Source: Haladaptatus sp. DJG-WS-42
GTDB lineage: Archaea; Halobacteriota; Halobacteria; Halobacteriales; Halococcaceae
Assembly: GCF_037198285.1 (NCBI RefSeq)
Contig: NZ_CP147243.1
Coordinates: forward strand, 1,488,001-1,552,000
DNA length: 64,000 nucleotides
Reading direction: 5' to 3'
Both the position numbers and the translations under genes were made by a program. This document shows, piece after piece, positions 1 to 8,993 of this stretch; the stretch's first letter is position 1, and each line of letters opens with the position of its first letter. A model generated the notes under the pieces. That model ran no database searches, was not told the origin of the DNA, and saw nothing but the letters and a program-made list of their open reading frames with translations.

Positions 1-537
1 GTCGTTCGCTCTGTCCTTCTGTTCGTGGACGAACTCACGGACCATCTGGCCAAACGGTTTGTCGTCGTCAAGGTCGTCGCGGTCTAACAGGTGATGGACG
101 AACCGAGAGACGTGCTGGCCAAACGGCGCGTCATCATCGTACGTTGGCTCCCAGTCGCCAAGGACGGTTGTCAGGGACGCGTTCTCGCCGTTCGCCGTGG
201 CGACGATTTCGACTTCGACTTCCTCATCAGGGGTTGCGAGGGTCACCGTACCGTTTTCGTCGGTCGTGTAACTGCCCGCACCGGCGTAGCTGGCATCGCC
301 GAGCGTGGTGACGTTCACGGTCGCAGATGCGACCGGCTCCGTCCCGTTGGTCACGGTGACGGTGGCATCTTCTTGGGTTTCACTCACGTGAATGGCGAGC
401 GGTGCGTCGTTGCCCGCCGTCGCCATTGAGTCGTTTCCGGCGGCGTCGTCTCCGGCGAACGCAGCCACCGGACCGACGGTGGCGAGCAGCATGGCCAGGA
501 CGGCGGCGACTGCGAACAGCTTTGGTTTCGTGCTCAT
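1..537 (-). CDS. Secreted protein with Ig-like repeat domain, 3' end cut by window edge
   Basis: At least 179 codons; the stop lies beyond the window edge. A signal peptide is visible (MSTKPKLF, a hydrophobic stretch, then VAAFA), so the product is exported. Residues about 45-125 are Thr/Val/Gly-rich with a T.GTEPVASATVNV pattern typical of carboxypeptidase-regulatory-like/Ig-like beta domains; the same pattern recurs in the DUF4382 lipoprotein at 10374-11474. The C-terminal part has two copies of an acidic unit, DDAPFGQHVSRFVH and DDKPFGQMVREFVH. A TATA-like TATTTATC (minus strand, near 565) about 27 nt upstream supports the ATG at 537 as leaderless. Function unknown. Confidence 0.7.
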   Translation of the reverse strand, partial: MSTKPKLFAVAAVLAMLLATVGPVAAFAGDDAAGNDSMATAGNDAPLAIHVSETQEDATVTVTNGTEPVASATVNVTTLGDASYAGAGSYTTDENGTVTLATPDEEVEVEIVATANGENASLTTVLGDWEPTYDDDAPFGQHVSRFVHHLLDRDDLDDDKPFGQMVREFVHEQKDRAND

Positions 538-752
538 CGATTCAGTGATATTCTGTAAAAGGGATAAATACAGATTTTTGTTCAGTTCAGTTTGGTGTGG
601 TTCTTTCCGTTCACCCGACAAAAATGGACTGCTCAAATCGGGTCTTACGGTTCAAAAACGCCTCTGAATGTTTATCGACACTGTTGTGTTTTCGGACAAG
701 TCAGCTCTCCTTTCACGAAAACAATCCAACATATCTGCGGGGCCGTGCTGAT

Positions 753-2039
753 TCAGACGCGCTCGACAAGCTCGTGGGCAGCGTCCGCGGCGCGCTCACG
801 AATCGGTTCCTCGTCGCCGACGAGCACCTCGCGGTCGCGCATGAGCACTTGCCCGTCACAGACGGTGTGGCGCACGTCAGAGCCGCGGACGGCGTAGGCG
901 AGGTGGCTCACGTAGTCGTGGGCGGGCGTCAGGTGTGGCGCGTCGAAGTCCACGACGGCGAAATCAGCCTTCGCCCCTTCTTCGATGCGTCCCACGTCGA
1001 AGCCAAGCGCCTCAGCACCGCCCTGCGTCGCCATCTCCACGACGGCTTCTGCGGGGACGGCACTCGCGTCCTCTGCGGCGAGTTTACCGAGCATCGCGGC
1101 GTCGCGCATCTCGTCGAACAGGTCTAAGTCGTTGTTGGAGGCCGCGCCGTCGGTGCCGAGTGCGACGGTCACACCCGCGTCGCGGAGGGCTTGGACGGGA
1201 GCCATCCCGCTTGCAAGTTTCATGTTCGATGCCGGGCAGTGAACGACCGATGCCTCGCGGCCTGCGAGCACCGAAATCTCCGTTTCATCGAGGTGGACGC
1301 CGTGGGCGAAGAAGTCGCCTGCCTCCAGCATCCCGAGGTCGTCTGCGTACTCGAGTGGGCGCTCGCCGCGCTCTTCTACTATCGGCTCAACTTCGTTCAC
1401 CGTCTCGTTCGCGTGGTAGTGCAGCGAGAGGCCCGCCTCGCGCACCTGCGGGATGAACTCGCGGTAGTACTCCTCGCCCACGGTCGTGAGGCTGTGGGGC
1501 ATCACCGCGGTCTTGATGCGGCCGTCCGCCGCGCCGTCGAACGCAGTGGCCACGTCGAGAGATTCATCGATGTCTGCCCACGCAGCCTCCTCGTCTCTGC
1601 CGATGGTGACGATGCCGTGGCCGATGCGGGCGCGGACGCCCAGCTCTTCGACGGCGGCGGCGACTTCGGGCACCTCGAAGTACATGTCTCCGAACGTCGT
1701 GACACCGGCTTTTATCATCTCGACGATGCCCAACTCGGCTCCGGCGCGCACGTCTTCTGGGGTTAACTCAGCCTCTGCGGGCCAGATATCTTCTTGCAGC
1801 CACTCCCCGAGCGGTTTGTCGTCGGCGTAGCCACGCAGGAGCGTCATCGCAACGTGGCAGTGGGCGTTTACGAGCCCCGGCATGACGAGCGACCCCGACG
1901 CGTCGAGCGTTTCATCGCCGGGTTCCACGTCGCCAACGGCGAGAATGGTGCCCGTGTCTTGGTCTACGAGCACGTCTGCGGCTTCGACCGACAAGTCCGG
2001 CAAGAGGACCTTCCCGCCGGTAAGCTGGAGCGTAGTCAT
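753..2039 (-). CDS. mtaD: Amidohydrolase, 5'-methylthioadenosine/S-adenosylhomocysteine deaminase type
   Basis: 428-aa member of the metal-dependent amidohydrolase superfamily. It probably deaminates 5'-methylthioadenosine, S-adenosylhomocysteine or 5'-deoxyadenosine, salvaging SAM by-products. The metal motif HCHVAM is near residue 60, followed by HYHANE, FFAHGVH with HCPASNMKLASG, and GTDGAASNNDLD, which is the usual order of the MtaD/SsnA group. A TTG codon lies three codons upstream, but the ATG at 2039 is the natural start. Which adenosine derivative is preferred cannot be told from sequence; guanine deaminase-like members share the fold but differ in these motifs. Confidence 0.82.
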   Translation of the reverse strand: MTTLQLTGGKVLLPDLSVEAADVLVDQDTGTILAVGDVEPGDETLDASGSLVMPGLVNAHCHVAMTLLRGYADDKPLGEWLQEDIWPAEAELTPEDVRAGAELGIVEMIKAGVTTFGDMYFEVPEVAAAVEELGVRARIGHGIVTIGRDEEAAWADIDESLDVATAFDGAADGRIKTAVMPHSLTTVGEEYYREFIPQVREAGLSLHYHANETVNEVEPIVEERGERPLEYADDLGMLEAGDFFAHGVHLDETEISVLAGREASVVHCPASNMKLASGMAPVQALRDAGVTVALGTDGAASNNDLDLFDEMRDAAMLGKLAAEDASAVPAEAVVEMATQGGAEALGFDVGRIEEGAKADFAVVDFDAPHLTPAHDYVSHLAYAVRGSDVRHTVCDGQVLMRDREVLVGDEEPIRERAADAAHELVERV

Positions 2040-2078
2040 GGCCGGCAATTTTCCCCCGGGTGTTGAAAACGTGCCGAC

Positions 2079-3164
2079 TCAGACTTGGTTGTATAAGCGA
2101 TTGATGCGCTTGTTGAGCGACGGTTTCATCCGGACGAGCGACGTGACGAAGCCTTGCGAGAAATCGACTTCCTGTTCGTTGCCGACCCGTTCGTAGGTCT
2201 CTGCGACGAGCCCTGGGTCGGTTCGTTCGCCCGCGACGCGGTCTGCGCGGTAGACGAGGCGCGCCCCGAGCCACAGCAAGAGACAGACGACGACCAGCCC
2301 TGCAAGGACTTGTCGCCCGGTGGCCGGAATCGGCGCGAACACGACCGTCCAGACCCAACCGGCGAACAGGAGGACCGTGGCGATGCGGTACTCACGATAC
2401 CAGACTGCGGTCTGTCCGGCGGCTGCGGCGAGCAGGGCGCGAGCGCCGTCGTCGTCGTAGGTGTCGAGCAGATAGTCGGTCACGAACAGCTGGCGACGAC
2501 CAGGTGGCCCGCTGACGGTCGCCCCGGCCCACTTGTTCTCCTCGCCGGGAAGGACGTGTACGTCGGTCACGTCGAGGGAAACGTCCTCGCAGAGGCGGTC
2601 GAGCCGGTCTCGTTTTGCAGGGGTCAGGTCGCGGGTTTCGCTAATTAGCAGGCTCAGCCGTGGGCTGACGGCGTAGATTGCCCCAATGAACGCGACGGTC
2701 ACGAGCGGGATGGCAACCCCCGAGAGGTAGATGACCGGGACGAGCGAAACGACGAGGAGGAGGTAGATACCGCCCACGTAGCGTGCCAACCGCAACAGCG
2801 CCGTGGTCGCGCTCATGTCGAGGTCGCGGGCGCGCAGCAGGTACGGGAACATCCCGCGGTACGCGGTGAGGACGGCGACGACGCCACAGAGGCCGCCAAC
2901 GACCCACCCGAGGAGGTCTGCGGTCGGCGTCTCACCGACCAGTGCGAACGCGATTTCATCGAGTCCAGCCACACGGACGGTGGCGAATGTGGTGGCGGCG
3001 GCGAACGCAAGCCCGATAAGAATGCCACGGCGCAGACGGGCGGTGGGTTTTGCGCTTCGACGGAGCACCCACCACGCGTACCCGCGGAGGCAGAGAGCCC
3101 AGAAAACAACACAGGCGGCGAACGCGAGGGCAGCGCCAGAGAGTGCAGAGGCTGGAACGGACAT
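2079..3164 (-). CDS. M48 (Ste24/HtpX)-like integral membrane protein lacking HExxH
   Basis: 361 aa with about seven hydrophobic segments, four or five before residue 190 and two near residues 285-325. The middle part ([19 protein letters not shown], then [13 protein letters not shown]) has the layout of M48 membrane metallopeptidases, but where HExxH is expected the sequence reads [19 protein letters not shown]. There is no zinc site, so it looks like a pseudoprotease. The frame can be extended to 3266, but that would overrun the divergent hisG start (3244), so ATG 3164 is chosen. Assignment to the M48 fold is inference from pattern. Confidence 0.6.
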   Translation of the reverse strand: MSVPASALSGAALAFAACVVFWALCLRGYAWWVLRRSAKPTARLRRGILIGLAFAAATTFATVRVAGLDEIAFALVGETPTADLLGWVVGGLCGVVAVLTAYRGMFPYLLRARDLDMSATTALLRLARYVGGIYLLLVVSLVPVIYLSGVAIPLVTVAFIGAIYAVSPRLSLLISETRDLTPAKRDRLDRLCEDVSLDVTDVHVLPGEENKWAGATVSGPPGRRQLFVTDYLLDTYDDDGARALLAAAAGQTAVWYREYRIATVLLFAGWVWTVVFAPIPATGRQVLAGLVVVCLLLWLGARLVYRADRVAGERTDPGLVAETYERVGNEQEVDFSQGFVTSLVRMKPSLNKRINRLYNQV

Positions 3165-3243
3165 GTCAAACGCTCTGTATTGGCCGGTGAAAAACACACC
3201 GGGAGGGAAAGACAGTTCTTCGCCGCACGCAAAGGCCCTGTCA

Positions 3244-4092
3244 ATGCGCATCGCCGTGCCGAACAAAGGCCGACTGCACGACCCAACGATTGACCTACTC
3301 GAACGCGCAGGGCTTCATGTCGTGGACGGTGCAGACCGCAAACTCTACGCCAGCACGGTTGACCCCGACGTGACGATTCTGTTCGTCCGCGCCGCAGACA
3401 TCCCCGAGTACGTCGCAGACGGCGCAGCCGACATCGGCATCACCGGCTTAGACCAGAAACACGAATCCGGGGTCACGAATTTAACCGACCTCTTAGACCT
3501 CGGCTACGGCCAGTGTCGCCTCGTCCTCGCCGCCCCCGAAGACGGCGACATCGAGGAAATTTATGATTTAGAGGGCAAAACCGTCGCCACCGAGTTCCCG
3601 AACATCGCGCGAAACTACTTCACCGAACGCGACATCGACCCCGACATCGTGGAGGTCACGGGCGCGACCGAACTCACGCCACACGTCGATATGGCCGACG
3701 CCATCATCGACATCACCTCGACGGGGACGACGCTTCGCGTGAATCGGCTCGCCATCCTCGACGAAGTGCTGAACAGCTCTGTCCGGCTGTTCGCCCGCGA
3801 GGACGTGGCGACAGACGACAAGGTGGGCCAAATCAAGACCGCGCTCAACTCCGTGCTCCACGCAGAGGGCAAGCGCTACCTGATGATGAACGTCCCGCGC
3901 GACCAGCTAGACGCCATCCGCGACGCCCTCCCCGGCCTTGGCGGGCCAACGGTCATGGACATCGCGGGCGGCGAGGCGGTGGCTGTCCACGTGGTCGTCG
4001 ACGAACGCGACGTGTTCGAAACCATCACCGAGGTCAAACAGCTCGGCGCATCGGGGATTTTGGTCACCGAAATCGAACGGTTGGTCGAATAA
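3244..4092 (+). CDS. hisG: ATP phosphoribosyltransferase (long form)
   Basis: 282 aa. It catalyses the first step of histidine biosynthesis, ATP + PRPP to phosphoribosyl-ATP, in the cytoplasm. The start [15 protein letters not shown] is diagnostic. The phosphate/PRPP loop appears as [15 protein letters not shown]-type sequence near residues 158-172. The C-terminal ACT-like regulatory domain (about residues 210-282, including [10 protein letters not shown] and GASGILV) marks the long HisG type, which is normally feedback-inhibited by histidine and needs no HisZ. The frame is open upstream to 2803, but homology begins at 3244. hisH lies 28 kb away at 32527, so his genes are dispersed. Confidence 0.95.
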   Translation: MRIAVPNKGRLHDPTIDLLERAGLHVVDGADRKLYASTVDPDVTILFVRAADIPEYVADGAADIGITGLDQKHESGVTNLTDLLDLGYGQCRLVLAAPEDGDIEEIYDLEGKTVATEFPNIARNYFTERDIDPDIVEVTGATELTPHVDMADAIIDITSTGTTLRVNRLAILDEVLNSSVRLFAREDVATDDKVGQIKTALNSVLHAEGKRYLMMNVPRDQLDAIRDALPGLGGPTVMDIAGGEAVAVHVVVDERDVFETITEVKQLGASGILVTEIERLVE

Positions 4093-4467
4093 TCAGACGG
4101 GGGCGGTGCTGAGCAGCGCCAAGAGGTTTGCGAGCACGAGCGCGATAAGTACGGTCACGGTGTAGTGGATGACCGTGATGAGGCCGCCTGTTTTGAGCCT
4201 GACGCGGTAGATGAAGCGAATCGCGAGGAAGTCCGCGAGAAAGCCCATTACGAGCATCACCGCGACGGGGTACTGTTGCAGGAGTATCGTCACGAGCGCG
4301 GGTACGGGACCGACCATGAGCGCGCGGGTAACGGGTACGTCGCCGAGGACGTAGCGGGCGGCGATGTGCGCCGTGAGTGCGTAAAAAAGCGCTCCAAGGA
4401 CGAACGTTCCGGCGACCGCGAGCAGGCCGCCTTCTGCGGGCGTGACCTGCAATGCGGTAGAGTCCAT
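4093..4467 (-). CDS. Conserved haloarchaeal four-helix membrane protein
   Basis: 124 aa with about four hydrophobic helices (residues 12-38, 45-65, 66-85, 95-118) and no large soluble part. It is convergent with hisG, and the two stop codons abut. It resembles a small membrane family I know only from haloarchaea (DUF7473-like). No catalytic or ligand motif is visible, so no function is proposed. Confidence 0.6.
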   Translation of the reverse strand: MDSTALQVTPAEGGLLAVAGTFVLGALFYALTAHIAARYVLGDVPVTRALMVGPVPALVTILLQQYPVAVMLVMGFLADFLAIRFIYRVRLKTGGLITVIHYTVTVLIALVLANLLALLSTAPV

Positions 4468-4509
4468 ACTGGAAGGTGAGTGCTCGAAAAGGCTTGTGTG
4501 TGGCGAAAG

Positions 4510-5091
4510 TTACTCGAGCAGGCCGAGTTCTTCCAGCCGCGAGACGATTTTGTCGACGGCGTGCTCTGCGTCAACTGGCTGTTTCCCGCCGGTGATGACG
4601 AGTTTGCCGGAGCCAAAGAGAAGGGCGACGACTTTCGGTTCGTCGATGCGGTAGACGAGGCCCGGGAACTGCTCTGGTTCGTACTCGATGTTCTCAAGGC
4701 CGAGGCCGATGGCGATTGCGTTCAGGTTGAGATTACGCCCGAGGTCTGCGCTCGTGACGATGTTCTGGACGACGATTTCCGGGTCTTCGTCAACGTCGAT
4801 GTTGAGATCGCGGAGTTTGTCGAACACGATGTTCAGGCTCTCGTGGACGTCGTCGGTGCTCTTCGCACCGGTACAGACGATTTTGCCGGAGCGGAAGATG
4901 AGTGCGGCAGATTTCGGGTTCTGCGTACGGTAAACGAGACCGGGGAACTGCTCAGGGTCGTAGTCCGCCCCCTCAAGGTCCATTGCGACGGACTGAAGGT
5001 CGAGTTCCTGACCGATTCCTGTGGAGGCAACCACGTTCTCAATATTAATTGTCTCCTTAGGGTCAGTAATAGTCTCCTTGGGGTCAGTCAT
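4510..5091 (-). CDS. tbp: TATA-box-binding protein
   Basis: 193 aa; the general transcription factor that binds TATA elements and recruits TFB and RNA polymerase. Two pseudo-symmetric repeats are clear: [20 protein letters not shown]...EQFPGLVYR (residues about 17-100) and [20 protein letters not shown]...EQFPGLVYR (about 108-190). The N-terminus carries TDPKETI twice in tandem (residues 2-15), unlike the single copy I expect in haloarchaeal TBPs. Haloarchaea often have several TBPs; only this one is in the window. A consensus TTTATAAA lies 28-35 nt upstream. Confidence 0.96.
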   Translation of the reverse strand: MTDPKETITDPKETINIENVVASTGIGQELDLQSVAMDLEGADYDPEQFPGLVYRTQNPKSAALIFRSGKIVCTGAKSTDDVHESLNIVFDKLRDLNIDVDEDPEIVVQNIVTSADLGRNLNLNAIAIGLGLENIEYEPEQFPGLVYRIDEPKVVALLFGSGKLVITGGKQPVDAEHAVDKIVSRLEELGLLE

Positions 5092-5118
5092 GTTTCGTTT
5101 AAAAACTTGTATTTAAGG

Positions 5119-5126
5119 TTTATAAA
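5119..5126 (-). promoter_or_regulatory. TATA box of tbp
   Basis: TTTATAAA, a near-ideal archaeal TATA element, sits 28-35 nt upstream of the tbp ATG, fitting a leaderless transcript. It shares the divergent intergenic region with the Trm-G10 gene, whose own AT-rich element is at about 5156-5163. Confidence 0.65.
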
Positions 5127-5191
5127 TGTTGGTGCCTGTTGTTGACAGGTTGGCGTATTTAACCGATACGCTCATTGTTTGCGGTTCCAGA

Positions 5192-6205
5192 GTGCGCATC
5201 GTGTACGTCCTGGAACTCGGCGGTGAAGACCACGCCTTCGCCGCCTGCGAGGCCGAGAGCGCCGCCACGAGCGTCTCCGTCATGGCCACGGGCCTCGCTC
5301 GCTGTGGCAGCATCGACCCCGAAGCCATCTCGCGGCTCGCCTACACCCACCGCGCGAACGAACTCGTTGGCCACACCGACGCCTCAGTAGAAAGCGCTCG
5401 AACCCTCTTAGACGCCGCGACGTTCGACCGCGACGGGAGCGTCGCCGTCCGTGCCCGCAACATCCAGCGCACCGCGAACGTCTCGACGCAGCAGGCAGAG
5501 CGCGAACTGGGTGCAGTCCTCGTAGAGCGGGGCTTCAGCGTCGATTTAGATACTCCCGACCACACGCTTCGCGCGCTGTTCGCAGACGACGTGTGCGCCC
5601 TCGGCTGGGAGGCCGCCGCGAGCGTCCGCGACTTTGGCGACCGCAACCCGACCAACCGTCCCTTCTTCCAGCCCGGGTCGATGGCACCGTTGCTCGCCCG
5701 CGCGCTCGTTAACATTGCGGGAGGTGGCCCCGGGCGAACCATCGTCGACCCGATGTGTGGAACCGGCGGCGTCCTCCTCGAAGCCGGACTTACCGGGTCG
5801 CGCGCCATCGGCAACGACGCCCAGTGGAAGATGGTTCGCGGGACACAGGAAAACCTCTCGGCACTCCTCCCCGACGACGCCGACTTCGGCGTGATTCGCG
5901 GGGACGCAACCGCGCTCGCGCTCCGTGACGGCGTTGCAGACGGCGTGGTGTTCGACGCACCGTACGGTCGCCAGTCGAAAATCGCCAACCTCGACCTCGA
6001 AACGCTCGTCGAAGGCGCGCTCCGCGAAGCCCGTCGCGTTGGGGGAAAATGCGTTCTCGTCGCAGACCGGTCGTGGGAACACGCCGCCCGCGCCGCCGGC
6101 TGGGAGGTCACGAACGCCTTCGAGCGCTACGTCCACGGGACGCTCACGCGTCACATTCTCGTCCTCTCTCCTCAGGACATGTCGCCGGGGTCGTCCGACT
6201 CGTAG
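5192..6205 (+). CDS. trmG10: tRNA (guanine(10)-N2)-dimethyltransferase (Trm-G10/Trm11 family)
   Basis: About 337 aa. It methylates the exocyclic amine of G10 in tRNA using SAM. The N-terminal half (residues 1-150) is THUMP-like. The Rossmann methyltransferase half has DPMCGTGGVLLEAG (about residue 187) and the catalytic DAPYGRQS, the D-PPY type motif. GTG 5192 is preferred because TATTTAAC at 5156-5163 is properly spaced for leaderless expression; GTG 5201 (VYVLELGG) is the alternative. The frame is open back to ATG 5126, but that start would lie upstream of the TATA element. Its 3' end overlaps the convergent epimerase-like gene by 34 bp. Confidence 0.85.
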   Translation: MRIVYVLELGGEDHAFAACEAESAATSVSVMATGLARCGSIDPEAISRLAYTHRANELVGHTDASVESARTLLDAATFDRDGSVAVRARNIQRTANVSTQQAERELGAVLVERGFSVDLDTPDHTLRALFADDVCALGWEAAASVRDFGDRNPTNRPFFQPGSMAPLLARALVNIAGGGPGRTIVDPMCGTGGVLLEAGLTGSRAIGNDAQWKMVRGTQENLSALLPDDADFGVIRGDATALALRDGVADGVVFDAPYGRQSKIANLDLETLVEGALREARRVGGKCVLVADRSWEHAARAAGWEVTNAFERYVHGTLTRHILVLSPQDMSPGSSDS

Positions 6206-7320
6206 AGCTCTCGTACCTCTCTGAAGTAATCGTTGCCCGTTATCTGATACAGCTTATCGAGCTGAATGAGGTGGACGCCGTGGTAGTAGTCGTTGCCCCG
6301 ATACGGGTCAGGATACCGCTCTGTCTGGCCGAGTTGCCAGCGCCGATGACCGTCTAAGCCGTAGTAGCTCACTTTGCCGGGCACGCGCCAGTCTTCTGCG
6401 TACTGCTGAATGGTCGTGACGGCGGCGTCGAGCAGGCGTTTCGACTCCTCGGATTTCGTGTGCAGCCAGTAGTCGTACAGCCCCCAGATGCCGATGCAGT
6501 AGCCGTTCAGGACGTGGGTTGGTGGCTCGAACGGGTACTCTTCGACCCAGTAGTAGCCGTCCGGGTCTACCATCGTCGTCCACGGGCCGTCGGCAGTGCG
6601 TTTGACGGACTTGAACGTCTGAAAAACGCGTTCTGCGAGTCCCTTGTACTTCTCCTCGCCGGTGAGTTCGTGGAAGTAGGTGTACGCAGAGAGGCCCACC
6701 CCTTGGCACATCCCGGAGTACCACGGGGCTTTCAGGTCGGCGCTTGACCCAGCTTTGTCGAGGCGATAGGAGAAGTACAGGCCGTTGTTCTCGCCAACGG
6801 CGGCGTCATCCACGAGCGCTTGTGACATCTCTTGTGCTTTTTCGAGATACCCCTCGTCGCCTTGGGTTCGATAGCAGTGGAGACAGCGCAGGAGCCACCG
6901 CGTCGTCCGCAGTGGGAAGTGGCCGGTTTCGCCGTCCACCGTGGCCGGAATCAGGTTCGGCACGCTGTCGAGGGCGTCCACCGAGGTCCGACATTCGGGG
7001 GCAGACTCACGGAACGCACCGAAAAACTGCGGGCGTTTTTCGTATGGTAGCTCCGTGTAGCTGTACTCGGTTCGTTGGATGGGAACCTCGGCCACCAGCG
7101 CTTCTTGGGCCGGTTCTGGCGACTCAGTCGTCGCTTGTGTCTCCACCGTCGCTGATTCTGTGGTCGTCGTCTCGGTGGTCGTGGTTCTCGTCGTGGTCGG
7201 CGTAGCGTCGTCGTTTTTCGGCGGAAGCTGCGAACACCCAGCAAGCCCGAGCGCGCCAGCGAGTGCGAGCAACCGTCGCCGGGAGCTTGTGGGGCGGTCA
7301 CAAGGTGGTCGCTTACCCAT
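6172..7320 (-). CDS. Tat-exported lipoprotein resembling D-glucuronyl C5-epimerase
   Basis: 382 aa. The N-terminus is a twin-arginine lipoprotein signal (SRRRLLALAG then LAGCSQ lipobox), followed by a Thr-rich linker to about residue 70. The rest is an alpha/alpha-barrel-like domain with motifs of the C-terminal D-glucuronyl C5-epimerase family: APWYSGMCQGVGLSAY (about 205) and HVLNGYCIGIWGLYDYW (about 265), plus aromatic and acidic residues. In eukaryotes and some bacteria such enzymes epimerise GlcA to IdoA in heparan-type polymers; here it may act on a cell-surface uronate glycan. No sugar-metabolism neighbours confirm this. Confidence 0.65.
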   Translation of the reverse strand: MGKRPPCDRPTSSRRRLLALAGALGLAGCSQLPPKNDDATPTTTRTTTTETTTTESATVETQATTESPEPAQEALVAEVPIQRTEYSYTELPYEKRPQFFGAFRESAPECRTSVDALDSVPNLIPATVDGETGHFPLRTTRWLLRCLHCYRTQGDEGYLEKAQEMSQALVDDAAVGENNGLYFSYRLDKAGSSADLKAPWYSGMCQGVGLSAYTYFHELTGEEKYKGLAERVFQTFKSVKRTADGPWTTMVDPDGYYWVEEYPFEPPTHVLNGYCIGIWGLYDYWLHTKSEESKRLLDAAVTTIQQYAEDWRVPGKVSYYGLDGHRRWQLGQTERYPDPYRGNDYYHGVHLIQLDKLYQITGNDYFREVRELYESDDPGDMS

Positions 7321-7698
7321 CGTCCCTGTTCACCGTCCCCGTTTCCAATGCTGTCAACAGTACTGAAGTATCTCGACCCCCCACCAGGGAACCGAGAACC
7401 TGGAGGGAGGTTCGTCGGTGGTGCTGTCGCATTCACCCCACTGTGACAGTCAGTTGCTGTAAATGTTTTCTGGTCAACATTTACGTCGGCTTTTCTGAGA
7501 GGTCAATCTACTAATGCAGAAGAAACCACTGTACTGAGAGCGATTTTATCTCGTATTCAACCCGAACTGGAATGTGCGTGTACGTCCCAACCGTCTCCGG
7601 TCGCCAGTCCACTCTCCTCGTTTTGAGCGCCTCATTTCGTGTCTCACAGCCACCCAGCCGAGCAACGTTTTAGCCTGTGTCTGTCATCTCTTTGAATA
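7321..7698. other. Intergenic region with two interrupted palindromes
   Basis: 378 bp between divergent genes (epimerase-like lipoprotein, MFS transporter). No coding sequence is convincing. It contains an 18-bp dyad at 7396-7413 (GAACCT-N6-AGGTTC) and a 26-bp dyad at 7459-7484 (GTAAATGTT-N8-AACATTTAC). The MFS TATA-like TTTTAG lies at 7667-7672. Confidence 0.6.
7459..7484. promoter_or_regulatory. Perfect 9-bp inverted repeat, candidate operator
   Basis: GTAAATGTT, 8-nt spacer, AACATTTAC. It is a perfect dyad in the divergent intergenic region, 139 nt from the lipoprotein start and 215 nt from the MFS start. It could be a regulator site or an RNA hairpin; the sequence does not decide. Confidence 0.4.
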
Positions 7699-8916
7699 AT
7701 GTCTGACGCCGCGTTTGCCGGCCGGTGGCGTGCCCTCCTTCTCATCGCAGTCGCAGAGCTACTCATCATGTCGCTCTGGTTTTCCGCGACGGCGGCCGCC
7801 CCCGAACTCGCCGCAGACTGGGGGCTAACCCCGAGCGAGACGGCGTGGCTCACCACGTCCGTCCAACTTGGCTTCGTCGCCGGGGCGCTGCTCTCTGCAA
7901 TTTTCACCCTCTCTGACGTGATTCCGCCAAAATACCTCATCGCCGGGTCGGCACTCGTCGGCGCGGGCGCAACCGCCGCCATCGCCGCCGCTGTTTCCTC
8001 GCTCCTCCCTGCCGTCGCGCTCCGCTTTCTCACCGGGATGGTGCTTGCAGGCGTCTATCCGCCCGGCATGAAGCTGCTCGCGGGCTGGTTTCGCGCGGGC
8101 CGCGGCATGGCCGTGGGCGTCCTCGTCGGCGCAATCACTGTCGGCTCTGCGCTGCCCCACCTCATCCGCGTCATCGGCGGCGTTGGCAACCCGCGCGCGG
8201 TGCTGTTCGGCGCGGCGGGCGTCGCCCTCGTCGGCGCGGCCATAGCACTGTTCGTGACCGAAGGCCCCTACCAGTCGCCCGCCGCCCCGTTCGACCCGCG
8301 GGCGACGGTGCGCATCCTCCGCGACCGCCCGACGCTGCTCGCAAACGGCGGCTACTTCGGCCACATGTGGGAACTCTACGCGGTGTGGACGTGGATTCCC
8401 GTCTTCCTCGTCGCCAGCCTCGCCGCGGGCACGCCCGGCACCCAACAAACCGCCGGCCTGCTCGCCTTCGCCACCATCGCCGTCGGCGGCTTTGGCGCGC
8501 TGTTCGCCGGCCTCGCCGCAGACCGAATTGGCAGAACCACCATCACGAGCGCTAGCATGGCCGTGAGCGGCCTTGCGTGTCTCGCCGCAGGCTTCGTGTT
8601 CGGCGCACCGCTCTGGATTCTCACGCCCTTTGTCTTGCTCTGGGGATTTGCGGTCATCGCAGACTCGGCCCAGTTCTCGGTGGCCATCACCGAACTTGCG
8701 GAAGGAAGCTACGTCGGTACGGCGCTCACCCTCCAGACCGCAATCGGCTTCCTGCTCACGATTGTCTCGATTCAACTCATCCCGATTCTCGTAGACTTCG
8801 TCGGCTGGCAGTGGGCGTTTGCCCCGCTCGCAATCGGCCCCGCGCTCGGCACGCTCTCGATGCTCAGACTGCGGATGCGACCGGAATCGACGCGGCTTGC
8901 GGGTGGACGAAAATAA
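7699..8916 (+). CDS. MFS transporter
   Basis: 405 aa with about 12 hydrophobic helices and a central loop near residues 190-210. Major facilitator superfamily of the CynX/NarK-like single-domain type: LWFSATAAAPELAADWGL in helix 1 and ITVGSALPHLIR in the middle of the N-half. Substrate unknown. ATG 7699 is preceded at the leaderless distance by TTTTAG (7667-7672). The large open frame on the opposite strand (7825-8970) is a GC-rich shadow. Confidence 0.8.
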   Translation: MSDAAFAGRWRALLLIAVAELLIMSLWFSATAAAPELAADWGLTPSETAWLTTSVQLGFVAGALLSAIFTLSDVIPPKYLIAGSALVGAGATAAIAAAVSSLLPAVALRFLTGMVLAGVYPPGMKLLAGWFRAGRGMAVGVLVGAITVGSALPHLIRVIGGVGNPRAVLFGAAGVALVGAAIALFVTEGPYQSPAAPFDPRATVRILRDRPTLLANGGYFGHMWELYAVWTWIPVFLVASLAAGTPGTQQTAGLLAFATIAVGGFGALFAGLAADRIGRTTITSASMAVSGLACLAAGFVFGAPLWILTPFVLLWGFAVIADSAQFSVAITELAEGSYVGTALTLQTAIGFLLTIVSIQLIPILVDFVGWQWAFAPLAIGPALGTLSMLRLRMRPESTRLAGGRK

Positions 8917-8993
8917 GGTCGTAATGATTCCTCTCCGTTTCCCACCGGGCATGTTATAAGAGCCGCGCACTTCCTTTCAGATAATTTGACATC

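Noticed and set aside
2803-3243. N-terminal extension of HisG
   Set aside because: It is antisense to the membrane protein gene and Arg/Ala-rich; HisG homology begins at 3244.
7825-8970. 381-aa open frame on the minus strand over the MFS gene
   Set aside because: Low-complexity Arg/Glu/Ala/Gly composition with no domain, wholly antisense to a clear transporter; a product of GC-rich codon bias.
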